Shown: piece by piece, positions 1 through 12,909 of the stretch
Layout of the letters: the number at the start of each line of letters is the position of its first letter
Position numbering within the stretch: the first letter of the stretch is position 1
Source: Acanthochlamys bracteata
Lineage: Eukaryota; Streptophyta; Magnoliopsida; Pandanales; Velloziaceae
DNA: 64,000 nucleotides
Reading direction: 5' to 3'
NCBI GenBank assembly: GCA_019914995.1
Contig: CM034143.1
Span: 5,185,501-5,249,500 of the forward strand
Notes under the pieces: model-generated
What the model saw: only the letters and a program-made list of their open reading frames with translations
Told to the model about the DNA's origin: nothing
Databases searched by the model: none
Program-made: the position numbers and the translations under genes

Positions 1-347
1 TGTATACTTGAATGAGATATTGATACGGTAGGTCACAGAATATGCTGAACACCGAGATATATGGATAGTCGATAGGTCACAGAATATATTGGATATCAAG
101 TTATGAAATATAGATTATCGGTTGGTCCCAAAACATACTGAACACCGAACTTGCTTGTGGTTTTGATATATAAAGATATTACGTATGTATACTTGTATGA
201 TATACCTGATAGCATGATGTGAGTTGAAGATGTGATCTCACTCGGTCGCCTACCTTGACTATTACACTTGATACATTTCGCATACATTATTCATTACTTG
301 TTTGCATGGGTATACATTATTCATTACTTGTTTGCATATATATATAC

Positions 348-409
<62 letters not shown>

Positions 410-1084
410 TGAGAGTGTTGCATAATATTATTTCATATTATTATATCTCTACTAAAGACTGAGTCGGTATAAGACGATTTAGGACTTAGTAGAATCTGAT
501 CTGATCTTATTGTTTCATCTGCAGCATACAAATAGCACTATAACACCTAGTTAATGCATTAGCTATCTAAATTGGACATTCTGATGTTTTACCTCACTGA
601 GACTGGGCTCACTCTCTTTTTTTTTCTTTGGCCTCTCCCAGATATGTCAGAGGATAGCGGACGCTGATTAGATTCGGTATTGCTAGACGGAGAGCGTATA
701 GAGGATATGCCATAAATCTTTTGACATATAGTTAGCTCTATAATCTTCGAAAAGTATTGACTTTTATTGTACTTTATTGTATGTAGTATTGTGATAGAAT
801 TTGTTTTGAATTGTTATAGGTATTACGGCTACCGATAGCCACTAGTGGTATTTGTATAAACGATTTTCATATTGATAGATTTTTTTATTGTTTTGGATTT
901 CTAGTGATAACCATAGTTATTGTTGTTTGCAAAGGTCTTCCTATTGAATTTTTAGGGAATATCATATCGAAATTTTTTTGAATATTGATAAGTTGTTAGT
1001 TTTATTGAGTTTTGGGTCAGGCTTACTAGATTGAATCAAGTTTGGGTCTTATTTGAACTCGATTTAGTCTAGTGCCGGTCAGGA
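1..1084. repeat. Non-coding repeat DNA, divergent copy of a family also seen near 61.4-62.4 kb
   Basis: No protein-coding potential is visible. Positions 28-155 hold about three degenerate copies of a short unit beginning with GGTCACAGAATAT or a variant. Around 218-250 there is a phrase ending in TGATCTCACTCGG, and at 600-640 a T-rich stretch followed by GCCTCTCCCAGATATGTCAG. Very similar phrases in the same order occur at 61500-61700 and 62140-62190, so the two window ends appear to carry diverged members of one dispersed repeat. It may be the non-coding part of a large retroelement, but I see no gag or pol remains. Confidence 0.45.
350..405. repeat. (TA)n microsatellite
   Basis: A nearly pure TA dinucleotide run of about 50 bases lies inside the repeat-rich left end. 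It is expected to be length-polymorphic. Confidence 0.95.
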
Positions 1085-1855
1085 TTTAGTTTTGAATCTT
1101 GACAGACCGCCATAGCGTTTTCTTGACTATACAAAGGGGGTAGAGGAGTCAAATAGGTCTTATCCTTGCCAGCTATTGCGATCCACGCTGCATTTGAGGG
1201 TAGATGTGAAAATGATTTCATATTGATAGTTGGCGTAAACTTGTGGGGACTTATAGAAGATGGACACCCTCCCCTTAACGATCGATTTTTAAATAGTATA
1301 ATTCTACTCTTTTTTTTGTTTGTTCACATGATATCAAAGTTAGACTTCTGGGCGGGCTATTATGTGCATATTAAGTTCAAGACCGCAAAATGTTTATCTA
1401 ACTGTACAAGAGAGGTGAATGGAATCAAATAGGTTATAGTTCTAGCGGTCCAAAATATACTTGAGGGTGAGTGTGAAAATTGTCACACATTGGTAGTTCG
1501 TTTGTTGGAATTGTGGGGGCTTATAAGGGAGGAACACCTTTCCCTTAACGATTGATTTTAAGAGTATAATTATATCCATCTGTTTGTTTGTTCACATGGT
1601 ATCAGAATTGGATCTATGTGAGCTATTTTGCATGTTAAGCTCAAGACTGCCAAAGCATTTGTCTGGTTGTACAAAGAGAGGAGGGGGTAGATAGGTTCTA
1701 ACTTCAGCACAGCTCTTATGGTCTATATTACCATATAGCTACGTGTTAGAATATTCCTATATTCGTAGTTGGATTGAACTTGTGGGGATTATAAAAGAGA
1801 AACACTCTCATGTTAACAACTAGATTTAAGGGTATAGTTTTATCCCTTTTGTTCA
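1085..1855 (+). mobile_element. Tandem TRIM-like LTR mini-retrotransposon array
   Basis: Three related LTR-like segments lie at about 1205-1328, 1472-1596 and 1744-1855. Each starts with TG, has a CA(T) end, and contains a shared core of the form TTGTGGGG..TATAA..GGAACAC..CC..TTAACGA. The first two are followed directly by a degenerate primer-binding site (TGATATCAAAG, TGGTATCAGAATTGG; the plant initiator tRNA-Met PBS is TGGTATCAGAGC). Short internal regions of about 145 bp separate them and share the phrases CAAGACTGCCAAAGC and TTGTACAAAGAGAGG, with a purine-rich stretch TTGAGGGTGAG before LTR 2. A partial further internal region lies at 1085-1204. This arrangement (LTR-int-LTR-int-LTR, no coding capacity, LTRs near 120 bp) matches terminal-repeat retrotransposons in miniature. 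Boundaries are approximate. Confidence 0.75.
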
Positions 1856-3301
1856 TATTGCATAACTCCGTTTGTTGATTGACCATTTCATCTAAGAAGA
1901 AGTCATAAAGTGGTGGCTATAACTTGAAATAAAAAATTTGATTATATGTAACTTTTAATGATTAGTAAGATAAACCAAGTAGAAGTTCTGTTTCAGCAAG
2001 TCTTCACCATTTCTAATTTTCTTATTAGAATTCTACTCCAAGGAAACACTTTTGTTCAGAATATTTTATTAGAATTAATAGATGAATCTTGGATAGAACT
2101 AATAAGAGATGAGAACAATTAAACTCATATAAAAAGCTACCCAACTTAATTAAACAAAAATTTGGAACAATTCAACACCCCTAGAGCATAACGTGCAAAG
2201 TCTGACACAATTCTCTGTGTTACCGTATTAGAAGTCTGGATCTCTAACCCAAAAACTCTAAGTAAAAGGTAAAGTTGCACAGAACTTATAAATAGCCGAG
2301 ACGAATGCTATGGAACTAAAGTATTCTTAAGAAGAACTAATTAATCGTCCTCACCTTTTCTTTCAGAAACACTTCTATATATCTTTATCTCATGAAAGTA
2401 TTTACAAATTTTTTTTTAATTGCAGAAAAACAAGATATCTAAGTTTCAGTTTCTTCTCTGGAGTAGTTTTCATATTTGGGGGAGCTTTTCTCTCCCAACT
2501 TTTTATTTCACGTTTTTTAATAAAGCTTCTAAAATGTTCTACAGAATTTTTAAAAAAATTTTAAAAGTGCAGAAAAATTCTACGTCGTGAAATCTTCTTA
2601 TTAATTATTTTTATTATTTTTTTTGAAATAAAAAAGATAAGGCTCATTTTTCAAAAATTTCTAAAATATTTCTCTTTTTTGAAAAGCTTTTTTTTAATAA
2701 GCACTCCCAAATTATCTTCTCAGGTGTAGTTTTGTTCAAGAGTATCCAAATTTTAGCTCTCAACGTTTGCTAGCGAGTGCACAACTACAAGGTTATCGTA
2801 ACATGGTGGACTTTGTATTTCTTTTCCTGCTTGTATTTCAACAATCGAATTTCATTCATCATCGTAGAATGAATGCCAATATGCTCGATTGGTGCTTAAG
2901 CTTTCGACATTCTATAACCAACTTTGAAGTTCTGGTTACTCGAAAAAAAAAGTTACTATGTTTGGCTAAACTTGTATATCTTTCAAGTTAAAATACTCTC
3001 AATAAATATTTGTTATAGTGAAATTGTTCAGTACCGGAATAAAACTTGTAAATTTTTGTATATGAAATATGATTTGTGCTCGCTGGCATCTTATATGTTA
3101 CATAATTTTCAAGTAATATAATACAGGAGCAAGTTCTATATATAATTCATTTTAAGGGGTATTTTATGTAACTTTGAATCCATACAGGGACCTAATACGG
3201 CTAAAACAATAATATCTGGAGTTAAATGAAACACTATTCTATATTCGGTACATGGTATATGTTTGCTTCTGCCAGATCCAACCGAAAATTCGAACCAAAT
3301 A
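1856..3301. other. AT-rich spacer and upstream region of the G-patch gene
   Basis: No gene was recognised. Open frames at 2767-3121 are short, start at unlikely codons and resemble nothing known. The last few hundred bases before 3302 are presumably the promoter and 5' UTR of the G-patch gene, but I could not place a TATA box or start site with confidence. Confidence 0.5.
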
Positions 3302-5759
3302 ATGTCGGAGAGTTCGCCGGACTACATGGGAGATCTCTGCTCTTTCCTTCCGCCTGACCCACCAACACACTCCAAACCCAAACCGAAATCGAAACCCTCT
3401 CAAACTCCAAATTCGAACCCGAAACCCGCTAACTCTTCCCGGCTCGACTGGCGCGACCGGCGCAGGGTTGAACGGGAACGGCGCCAAGTTGAAGAAGACA
3501 AGCTCACGGCAGCGGCGCTAGCCACTGCTGCTATTCCTGCTTCGAATATTGGGTTTAAGTTGTTAGCGAAGATGGGCTATGATGAAGGGTTGAGCAAAGC
3601 GGAGCCAGTGGCGCCGGAGATAAAGCGGGGAAGAGCTGGACTTGGAGCTGAAGATCCGGTTGTGTTAAGGGTTAGGAAGGAGAAGGAGAGGGGGGAAAAG
3701 AAGCGGAAGAGAGTGGAAGAAATCGAGAGAGAGTTTGGCGAAAAGCAGAGGTAACAACATTTTTTATTTTGGTGCTTATTTTGTTATGAATTGTAAAGTT
3801 CAACTTTGGGAGTTAGTTGTTGGTATTTTTATGTGATTTGTGTGTTGGGATACCTGTTTTGAAATCTATTCGTGTGTTGTTATCTGATGATGGTTTGTGT
3901 TGAGTTGTGTTTCGTGCCTAGCAGAGGTGACCATTTGTAGTATTTAACTATTGTTTTGCTATAAGTTTTGTCCATTTTTTGTTATTCGCCATTTTGCTGT
4001 AAAATTTATGGTTTTGGAATTAATTGTTCAGATTGTTTCTTCATGATTATATGTGGATATAAACCTAACCTTTCCGGGCTCTATTTGCTGTTTAGAGTAA
4101 TTTGTATTTGATGATATTTCTTTTTTTTAAATAATTTTGAAGAAGGCATATGGTATAATTTGAATGAGCAAATGCCTAGCAGTTTGCTCCTTTGTTTTGC
4201 CACTTGAATATCTATGTTATGTCTTACAGAGTTGTTGCTTTATCTAAAAGTTAGTTCACATTGAACATGAAGATTATTGTATTAGACAATGATTTTAGCG
4301 ATGGTCACGCTGCTTTGCGTAATTGTCAATAAATGTCATTTGTGCAGACTTGGTTTAGTTTTCGTTATATGAAATTAGGTCTCAATGGAGGACAAGAAGA
4401 GTTGTTGCAGATTTCAGGAAAGCAGAGGCAGCCCTGGCACAGTTGGAGAAGAGGGAGGTTCTACCTGAACCAGAGAAGAAGGAAGATAATGAAGAGAATG
4501 ATGAGGAAGAAGAAGAAGAAGTGATCACAGAAGAGGTAAATTTATTTATTTTATTTTATTTAGTTGATATGCTTCCGTATGATTCATTCCGATAGTTAAT
4601 TATGCTTCAATCATATATGTCGGGAAAATTTTGGTTTAGTAATCTAAAGTGTATCATGTAGGTGCCATCCGATGAACAACAGTAAAGTACCAGGTTAAGG
4701 GTGCCTTTAATTTTCTGGAGGATGCTTTTTTAATTTTGTTTCCATGTCGTTTGCATGTTTAATATTTTGATATATAAGATGCTAATTGCATTTTAGTGAC
4801 ATGTATTGATTTAGCATTCAAGACTGTTATGCTGATTGTAGATCTAAATTTGCCAACTTCAGTTCAGATGCTAGGCAACTACGTGAATGCTTTTTGAGCT
4901 CCAGTTGGTGAAACCTTTGTTTTTGACAGCTAAATTTGCATATTAAATCAATTAGATGTAAAAACTCATTCTACCAGAAGTTGTAAGGAAATGTCATTGC
5001 ACTTTAGACTTTGCTATTAGATGATTTTTTCTTTAATAAAGTTGCATATCAACTGAGGTCTTTCAAGGCTTTGTTTTAATTAGCATGGGTATATTTTTAC
5101 TTTGCTTAGTTTTTTTTTTTTTTGCATCACTCTCACCTGATGAGTATGATGAGAGAACAGTTATATAAAGGTTTTCATTTGAACTCTTCTACTTAATATT
5201 TTGAGTCTCATGCAAGATGAGCTCATTGTACATTGCATATTCGCTTGCCATGCTGCTACTAAATCAGAATTTGTATTTAATGATTCATAGCAATCACTAA
5301 TACTTCAGATAACTTCCTGCTTAACAAAAAATTTGACTTGATTATGTTGTTTAACCTCTTGCAAGAGCTGTTAAAGAGCATATCTGATAGTTTATGAATT
5401 CTGCTTTCTTTTCAGGATTTGCTGGATATCTTGACTAAGTTGAGGAATGAGCATTGCTATTGCCTTTATTGTGGATGTCAGGTAAGACCTTTAACATCCT
5501 TTTACTTCTGATTATATCAGCGTTTTTGGGTACGTCTTGCTAACTTTTATGGTATAACGCAGTGATTGTTGGTCAAAAACTCCGATGTATTCCAGTGTAT
5601 ACATTTGGCATTTGGGTCTGATAGTTGTTTCAGATGGGAAATCAACCTGTGTTATTTAATCTTCCAGTTGCCTTCTTTGACTGCTTTCTTCTGTTTCAGT
5701 ATGAATCAATGGAGGCATTGGAAACACACTGTCCTGGACTTACTGAAGATGACCACTAA
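3302..5759 (+). CDS. GPATCH11: G-patch domain-containing protein 11 homolog (DUF4187 C-terminus)
   Basis: Four exons: 3302-3750, 4379-4535, 5416-5481, 5700-5759, all with GT/AG borders, closing in frame to 243 residues. The ATG at 3302 (MSESSPDYMGDL) was chosen because acidic MGDL(S/C)xFLPP starts are typical of this family; upstream in-frame starts are non-ATG. Residues about 75-115 carry the G-patch (NIGFKLLAKMGY...AEPVAPEIKRGRAGLG). A basic/acidic helical segment follows (SQWRTRRVVADFRKAEAALA, then a Glu run). The C-terminal DUF4187 ends CYCLYCGCQ, YESMEALETHCPG, EDDH, with paired cysteines that could bind zinc. G-patch proteins of this type are nuclear cofactors that stimulate DEAH RNA helicases. 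Odd point: the glycine-rich middle of the G-patch, normally between MGY and AEPV, seems shortened by about seven residues. Identity is secure; activity is uncertain. Confidence 0.92.
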
Positions 5760-6725
5760 CACCGACAATTCTCCTTGAATGGTAGGTACTGTAACATGGC
5801 TCCAACTTGTTTCCATGTTTTCATGAGCTCGAGGAACCTGAATGATGTATAATTGTGGAGACTCCAAAACCATCTGCGAACAGTGGGTTTAATAGAGCTT
5901 CGGAGTGATGCAGGTGTAGGCTTGAATTTTATCATGGCTATACCTTGAACTAGATGCATCTCGGGACATCAGCTCCAGATCTATGATTTGGGACGGGCTG
6001 GGACATTAATCCATTCAACAGTTGAGGAGTTTATTGAGCACAAAGAGTGAGCTCGATGATATCTCATAGGCCGACATTAACAGATGCTAGAAATAGTATC
6101 AAGGAAGCAGAGATGTAACATGATCTTCATACTGACGAACTTGTAAGTACCTATTGAAACAGGAAATGAATAGCACTTTTTGTATGTTGTTGGGTCACCT
6201 ATATAGTATTTTGTTTTTGTTCGTAAGTTTCTGATCACACTTTATGACACCTTACAAGGTGCCTGTTGTTATGATGCAATCTGTTGCTCTTTAAACGAAC
6301 TATACTTTAGTCTCAAGATTTTGAAGCCCCAGTGACATAGAGAAGCTGGTACATAAACATTCAGTGAATGCCCCCTGCTGTTGTATTTGAAGTATTGGTA
6401 GCTGAAGCATCAGCTTTCAAGCAAGTATGAGAAGCTTATGTGTTCGCATAAATGAACGAACCATGTTCATATCTCAACTGACAGAATAAAACTTCAAGAA
6501 AACTAAAGACTACATTGACAACACCCTCCAAAGCCTAACACCTTACCATTCAAAAGAATCGAACTTGAAAGTGATTGAAATAGCTAGCAATTGTCAGGAT
6601 TAGAAGTTTACTAGATAGAAACCAAAGATTCACTTGAAACATTACTAGATAGAAACCATAGTTAGTCATAAATCAATCTGCATAAGCCTAACAAAATGGA
6701 ACATATCAGCTGAATCATTGGTCTT
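5760..6725. other. Converging 3' flanks of the G-patch and SPL genes
   Basis: About 970 bp lie between the two stop codons, with the genes facing each other. The stretch presumably holds both 3' UTRs. I see no further gene; small open frames here are not conserved-looking. Confidence 0.6.
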
Positions 6726-9700
6726 TTAAAGAGACCAATGAATCACATCATCTGAATCATTGTATGGCCTACCTCTTGGATCGAGATTCATTCTGTTCCC
6801 TTGCAGAGCAAGCTCAAGCTCCCCGGAGAATTGGTGACTCTGCTGAATAGGTTGGCTAAGATGTCCGAGACCTACATCCTGCTGACTGCCATGAGAACTA
6901 CTTTCTGCATTATTGTCTTTGAAACCCCAAGAACTTGTACCGTAACCGCTTGGAGTGACTGGTTGAGCCATTAATGCACCACTGAAGCTACTACTTGCAT
7001 GGAAGTTTGGTGCTTCAGGTCGAGCAGTAGATGGTGCAGCATCCCATGGCTGCTGATTTGACAGAAGAGAGAGAGCACAGCTGGCGTCAGAGGAAACTCC
7101 TGTAAGACATTGGCCAGGTGGAATCCCAGTAGCAGAATAGTAGGCCCCACTAGAAGGACATTGCATGTAGTGATGAGCCCCCTGAGAGGTGATTGCACTG
7201 GCGGCTGGAACATTCATCCCCCCTCGCCACTGATTGGTCGGAATAAGATCACTTGGTCTAACAGTAGCAGGCCAGATGTCTCTGGGCGCACCTTGATTTC
7301 TAGGGTAACTGAAGTCCATAATAAAGCTTCTGAATCTGCTGCTGCTGTCTGTCACCAGCGCTAGTGTGTTGTTAGATCATAAACGTAATGTATTATACAG
7401 GAAAATATTGGAAATCGAATGAAGAAACAAACTTGAAAATCTTCTTACTATTTACATCTTTTGCTTACCTTGGAAGCTTGGAGTTAGGCGTCCGAAGCGC
7501 GGTGAGAGGGGTCCAGGAGGCGGCTTCCTTCGACGCTCATTGTGACCAGCTAGACGTCTGCGGCAGCTACGCTTTCCTTGGTCAAATTCAGATAACTGGT
7601 GAAACCTGCACAAGTAGAAACCACAAACAAGTGAATGTTGAATCTTGAAGTACTAGTATGATTCATGTTTTAGCCTTGTGTACTTATTGGAATGATGGAA
7701 ACAAAAGATATGTTCCATATGTTGGTGCAACGAAAAACTTCCTCCGAAAATGAAGTGACAAGAAGCATCAAGTCGTTTGTAATTTCCGTGATGGTTTTCC
7801 ATTCCATGGCAATGATCAATAATAGCACAATTGCAATTTAATTTATTACCTTCACCTGGAAACGTCTTCAATATATAGCTAAACATAATTAAGCTAGTCC
7901 CTAATAACAAAACTGTGAGTAAAAATTGTTAACCCCCAACAGATATTATATGGTCCTCGCGATCCTTCATTGGCCCAGGCATATTTGTGGATGGCTTCTA
8001 TAAAGCCAATTTCAAAATTGACATAATTGACTTATAGATGCCAGACATGCTAGAAAAAATTCACATCTTGGTCAACTGGTTTTGTCTTCTTCCATTTGGA
8101 AGAAGTTCCATAACTACCATCATGAGAGTACTTCTGCATACATCTTAGTCTACATGTACAAACCAATTTCCTTCAGGAAACTGATACTAATATTAGCAGT
8201 TTTACTTTTGATTTAGAGTGTATAAACCTGAAAGCCACTGAAAACACCAATTGCATAAAGTTGTACCTGGAATTCAGATTTCGGGGGTGGGGGATGAAAG
8301 ATTATATCATATGAAAATCATAATCAGGACGTAGACAAATGAAGTGAACAGAGAAATGTCCAGAAACCAGGAAACAAAAGCTTTTATAGACAAGCAAAGA
8401 GACAAGATTTAGCACGTCTCAAACACTTGCCATTCTCCTGAGAAGCAATACTTTCAGGAACCCAAAACAAAAGACAAGAATAAAAGAAATACATACACAA
8501 AGAGGAAGTACTTTTTCAAACTATAAATGGAACCATGGTGACAATGAACCTTTGCAGAATTCCTTGTCCAGAAAAATGTAGCTCCTTAGAAGATGGATGC
8601 AATGCGAAGAAGAGTTAAACGCTATTCAGTAGGTGGTACAGACTTCAACAAAATCAATCCAACTCGTTCTAGCTTTGTGGAGATAGAAACTTAATGGAGC
8701 GTATAACGTATTTGACATTGAATCATTCCATCATCTATCTAGTACTAGAACTAACAGGTAACAGATAACTCATCAGCGACATCAGCTAGAAGCAAACCTA
8801 ACACGGTTAACAAAACAAAATAAAAGAAAGACAAAGTAGATAATAGCTACAAAGCCAAAATGTTTAAAATCTAAGACGCAATCAATTAACATCCCTTTCA
8901 CTAGCCATATATAATGAACAATAAACTAACGATTAAAGCAAACGATAATAGGAGAAAATTAGACAGCTATACAAGTTCTATCTACAGCCACAGTGGTCAA
9001 AGCAGTTAACCTATCTTAATCAATATAAAAGCTTTGCAGTCAGTACCCATGAATGATAATAAACAATAATAAGTACTTTAACTTCACAGAACAAACAGCT
9101 ATGGAAGAAAACAAAATAAATATAAGAAGCAAAGATAAATACATCTCCACATGTTAATTACACAACCTTAGATGTCAATTTTCAATCACAATCAAGAAGT
9201 TCCTTTCACATCCTTACATCATACCAACCTTTTTTTTCTTTTGAGAAGTATCATGCCAAGTAAAATTAAAACAATTTGTAGAACGGAACCATTTTAACAT
9301 GCAAAAGACTACTTACTGAAGCAAGCTTAACACATAACATTAACTATAACTTGGAATATTTGAGCCAGTTGAAGAACAGAACAAAGCAAAAGCAAATTTG
9401 ACAATTACAGATTAGAAGACTACATATTAATATGAAATCACAATAAGGGTTCCAGGAGGATCTAAGCTGTCAAAAAAGTAGCAAACTCCAAGGGAAAATC
9501 CACAAGTAGCACCACTAACCACTGTAAAGGAACAAAAAATAGCATAATGGGAAGCCTATCCAAGAACCATAAAATCAAGAAAAGATCAACAAGCAACATC
9601 AAGAAAATAATGGACTTTATTCAGAAGGAACTAAAAATCAAACTTATAAAGAGCCAATGAAGGAAAAATCCTAACCTGCTGCACTGTTGACAGAACCTCT

Positions 9701-10034
9701 GCTCTTGGCCTCCAACAATGACTCTTGGTGATTTGGAATGCATCCCGCACACCTTGTGCCTTGAATAGTATGCCTTTGCATCACTGAGATCCACATTGCA
9801 ACCTTCAACCTGGCACCTAGGTGGCTGCTGCTGCTGTTGCTGATGCTGCCCACCGGAACCCTGCACTACTCCTTTCCCTTTCTTCGATGGAGGTACTGGT
9901 GGTGGCGCTGGTGCCGTTGAACTCTCCTCCCCTACGTTGTTCTTTCCCTTTGATTTTTCTCCACCAGCACTACTACCACTACCCAAATCATCAAAGTAGA
10001 TTGTTTTCCCAAACAATGAACCCCTCGAGTCCAT
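6726..10034 (-). CDS. SPL9: SBP-box transcription factor, SPL9/15 (rice SPL14/17) type, miR156 target
   Basis: Three exons on the minus strand: 10034-9676, 7605-7469, 7360-6726, giving 376 residues. Opening motif FGKTIYFDD (residues 8-16) and Gln/Pro linkers precede the SBP domain at about 73-149. It shows zinc ligands C74, C79, C96, H99 and C115, C118, H122, C134, and a bipartite nuclear signal [17 protein letters not shown]. The SBP domain is split by an intron after QQCSR, the position typical of the family. Exon 3 has [12 protein letters not shown], the miR156 segment [17 protein letters not shown] and a C-terminal HWSL. Together these match the SPL9/15-OsSPL14/17 clade that binds GTAC motifs and controls phase change and branching. 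The paralogue number within the clade is inferred, not proven. Confidence 0.93.
7059..7078 (-). promoter_or_regulatory. miR156/157 target site in SPL exon 3
   Basis: The sense (minus) strand reads GTGCTCTCTCTCTTCTGTCA, the canonical SPL target, and encodes part of CALSLLS. Its plus-strand complement differs from miR156 (TGACAGAAGAGAGTGAGCAC) at one base, position 14 of the microRNA. Cleavage by the miR156 pathway, the age-dependent repressor of SPL genes, is expected. Confidence 0.95.
7606..9675 (-). other. Large SPL intron 1
   Basis: A 2.07-kb intron interrupts the SBP domain after the second zinc-cluster cysteines. It starts GTTAGG and ends TTGTGCAG on the sense strand. Nothing coding was seen inside it. 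Confidence 0.85.
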
Positions 10035-12900
10035 CTCTTCTCCCCAAAAGGTCTCACGTTTACTTCCTATTCATTCCCATGATGGTGGAGAGGAAGAAAA
10101 GCAACTAGCTTAAAGACATGGAGAAGAACAGGATCTCACTGAACCATGATTTTGATAGCTTTTTGCTATAAAGGTTCCTACTTTGAGCTCAAAAACTAGA
10201 GAAAAAGGCACCAGCTTTGGAGTGAGAGTTGAGAGATGTGACGCTACTGGTTAGATATAGAACACAAGGAATTTTAGAAAGAGAGAAGAAAAGGGGCAAA
10301 AACCAAAACAAATAGTGATTACTTTGTTGTTGTTATTGGTGTTAGTTGGGTGCATCTTTGTTATGGTGGAAGCTTGCCTACTCTTTCACTGTGTATGCCT
10401 CATGGTTTCCTTAAGGGTTTCCTTGCTGCTTTTTTTTTGGGAGGGCTTTCTTTTTCATAGACAAAGTTGAAAGTCTGTAACTTTTTGATGTTTCTGAAAG
10501 GTGGAGTGATCTAAAACTGCCATCTTGCTTGCTCTAGACATGATGCAAATATCTTTTTCTCTTTTTACTATGCTTTTTTGAAGGAAAATGAATGAAACAA
10601 TGAGCAAACATGAGATGGCTATAAGTGGTGAGCATGTAATAGGAGTGAGAATCTTTTGGAATGAGCTTTTTCGTGGATGGAGTTTTGCTCTTTGAAACCT
10701 GGCTGACTACTCTCTTTCTTTTAGGTGTTTGGACATCTTTTGGCCTGTCTCAGTTGTAAGTAAACACTTGGCCGCTCCCTCTCCTTGGGAACTGGGATCA
10801 ATATCATACCATTACCACCCCCAATGAAATGAATTGAAATAGATTTTCAGCACCACATCAATTTACAAACATGGACATGCATGTACTTCAAATATATATC
10901 ATAATATCAATTGATTTTTATAATGTTGTATGGATTAACATATGAAGTAAGTCTGTTTCATGGTTGGTTTTTTATATTTATAATTTATTTAGAATGAAAG
11001 TTAATGGTTGGGGAACTTGGGAGGGAGGGGATGGTGTTGCTGCTAGGGTGGATCAAGGGACAAAGGGGTTGGTTTTGAGGAATCAAATAAAAAACCTAGT
11101 AAGCGAGTCAATATTAAAATATAAAAAAAATGAATTAAACAGCTGTTGGGAGGGGTGATTAAAAGCTTTTTATTGGAAAGTGTAGTTTAAAGGTGCTAAT
11201 CTAGAGGTTTTTCTTCTTTGAGTTAGGCAAAGAGGTGTTAGAGAAAAAGACACTTTACTTAATCCAGCATTACTGTTAAATACTTATTACTAACTTTAGA
11301 CTTATGAATTTTTTTATTTTAATTTTTTAATGCCTTGTCAAAAACACCACGAGTCTCTTTAATTAGTCTTTGGCATGTTTATAATGAGGTAACCCTACAA
11401 AGCTCTGAAATGGCACTTAATTATTTTGGATTAACTAAAGATTGTTTATTTTGGTTTGTGCTTTTATATAGAGAAGCTAATCAGGCGGCAGACTATAATA
11501 TGTTCTAATATCTTTCTCGATTTATTTTTTCTTGGCAATTTGTTCCATAATGGAAAACAAAGATCCTTCTTCACCGTTTCAAATAAAAACTTTTTTTCAA
11601 TAAATTTTCCATTATTGAATATTATTTTAAGCAATTCGAACCCATCTCATAGACTTAATACAAATATATTAAAAAGTGGAAAATTGTGCAGCAACCAAAC
11701 TTGCATCATTGGATTAACTTTTGTGTTTAAAACTCAACTACTATTATTATGGGTTATGGAATACAGCATTTAATCATTATTTCTTATATTTAATTAGTAG
11801 ATAAAACTTAATTTAATTCAACAATGTGAGATTGATGTGTTTGATAACCTAATATCTAATTACACTGTAGAGCCACTAATTGCTACAGTAACTTAACACT
11901 AATTATCAGCAACTTGTGATTAAAGTCTGCTTAATGATAACCCTTTGTATCCATTAGTCCAAAGTATGTTCACCACTATCAATGTTGGACGCTTGCCATT
12001 CATTTTCAAATATTTATCAATACAAATAATTTTTTTAATTTTTTAATAAATTGTTTATAGTATCCTATAAGTTTTTTTTAAATACAAAAAATTATATATA
12101 TATATATATATAATATAATTAAAAAAGTCATGCTTGTTTTTCAAAAAATTTAAAATATTATTTATTTTAAAAAATTATTTTATAAGCATTCTTAAACTAG
12201 CTAAATCAATACAAACACATAATAAAAGTTGAAGAAAAAATCGGTGATGTACTATGTCGTATTATGACTATTAATTAAAAGTAATTAGATTCATGATGAA
12301 TAGCATCCTTCAACCATTATCACGCCCTAATAAGTAATTATATATTCATATTAGCAAGAGTTATGTTTGTTATAAACAGGTCCATTTCTTGGGGTTGATT
12401 AAGGGCATGTTTAACTGTCGTCTAAATTTTATTTTTAATATAAAATAAATAATAAATTTAAAATAATTTTTTATTAACTTTTTCTAATTAATTTTAAAAC
12501 TTATTTTTAATACAAAATTATATAAAAATTTACTTTTATTAAATATTTTAAATTTTAAATTTAATTTTTACTTTCTAAAAATGATTTTATCTTAAAGTAA
12601 ATACAAGTTTTACTTTTCTTATTGGTCTACCATAAGTATGTATATAGATTCAAATTTAACATAAAAAGTTTAATTGTTTACATAAAAACTTCATTAAGCG
12701 AATGCTTCCTAAATGTTTGATCAAATTTGGCAACTGAAACATTAGTTTCCGTAGAATGAAGATTCTCGTATCAAATTAATTGATGAACTATTTCAAAGTT
12801 AATATTTTTCACATATAATGACATAACTTTTTTACTATCAAACTAATGTGAGGTTATGAATAACGTGACTCTTAAATCTATCGAGTCAGACTTCATTCGA
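10035..12900. other. SPL 5' leader and upstream AT-rich spacer
   Basis: About 10035-10340 is purine-rich on the plus strand (CT-rich on the SPL sense strand) and is probably the SPL 5' UTR and promoter. Beyond it there is AT-rich DNA with a short (TA)n run near 12095-12112 and a possible transposon relic around 12406-12610 (GGGCATGTTTAACTG start, very A/T-rich body). No gene was seen. Confidence 0.5.
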
Positions 12901-12909
12901 TTCAAAATT

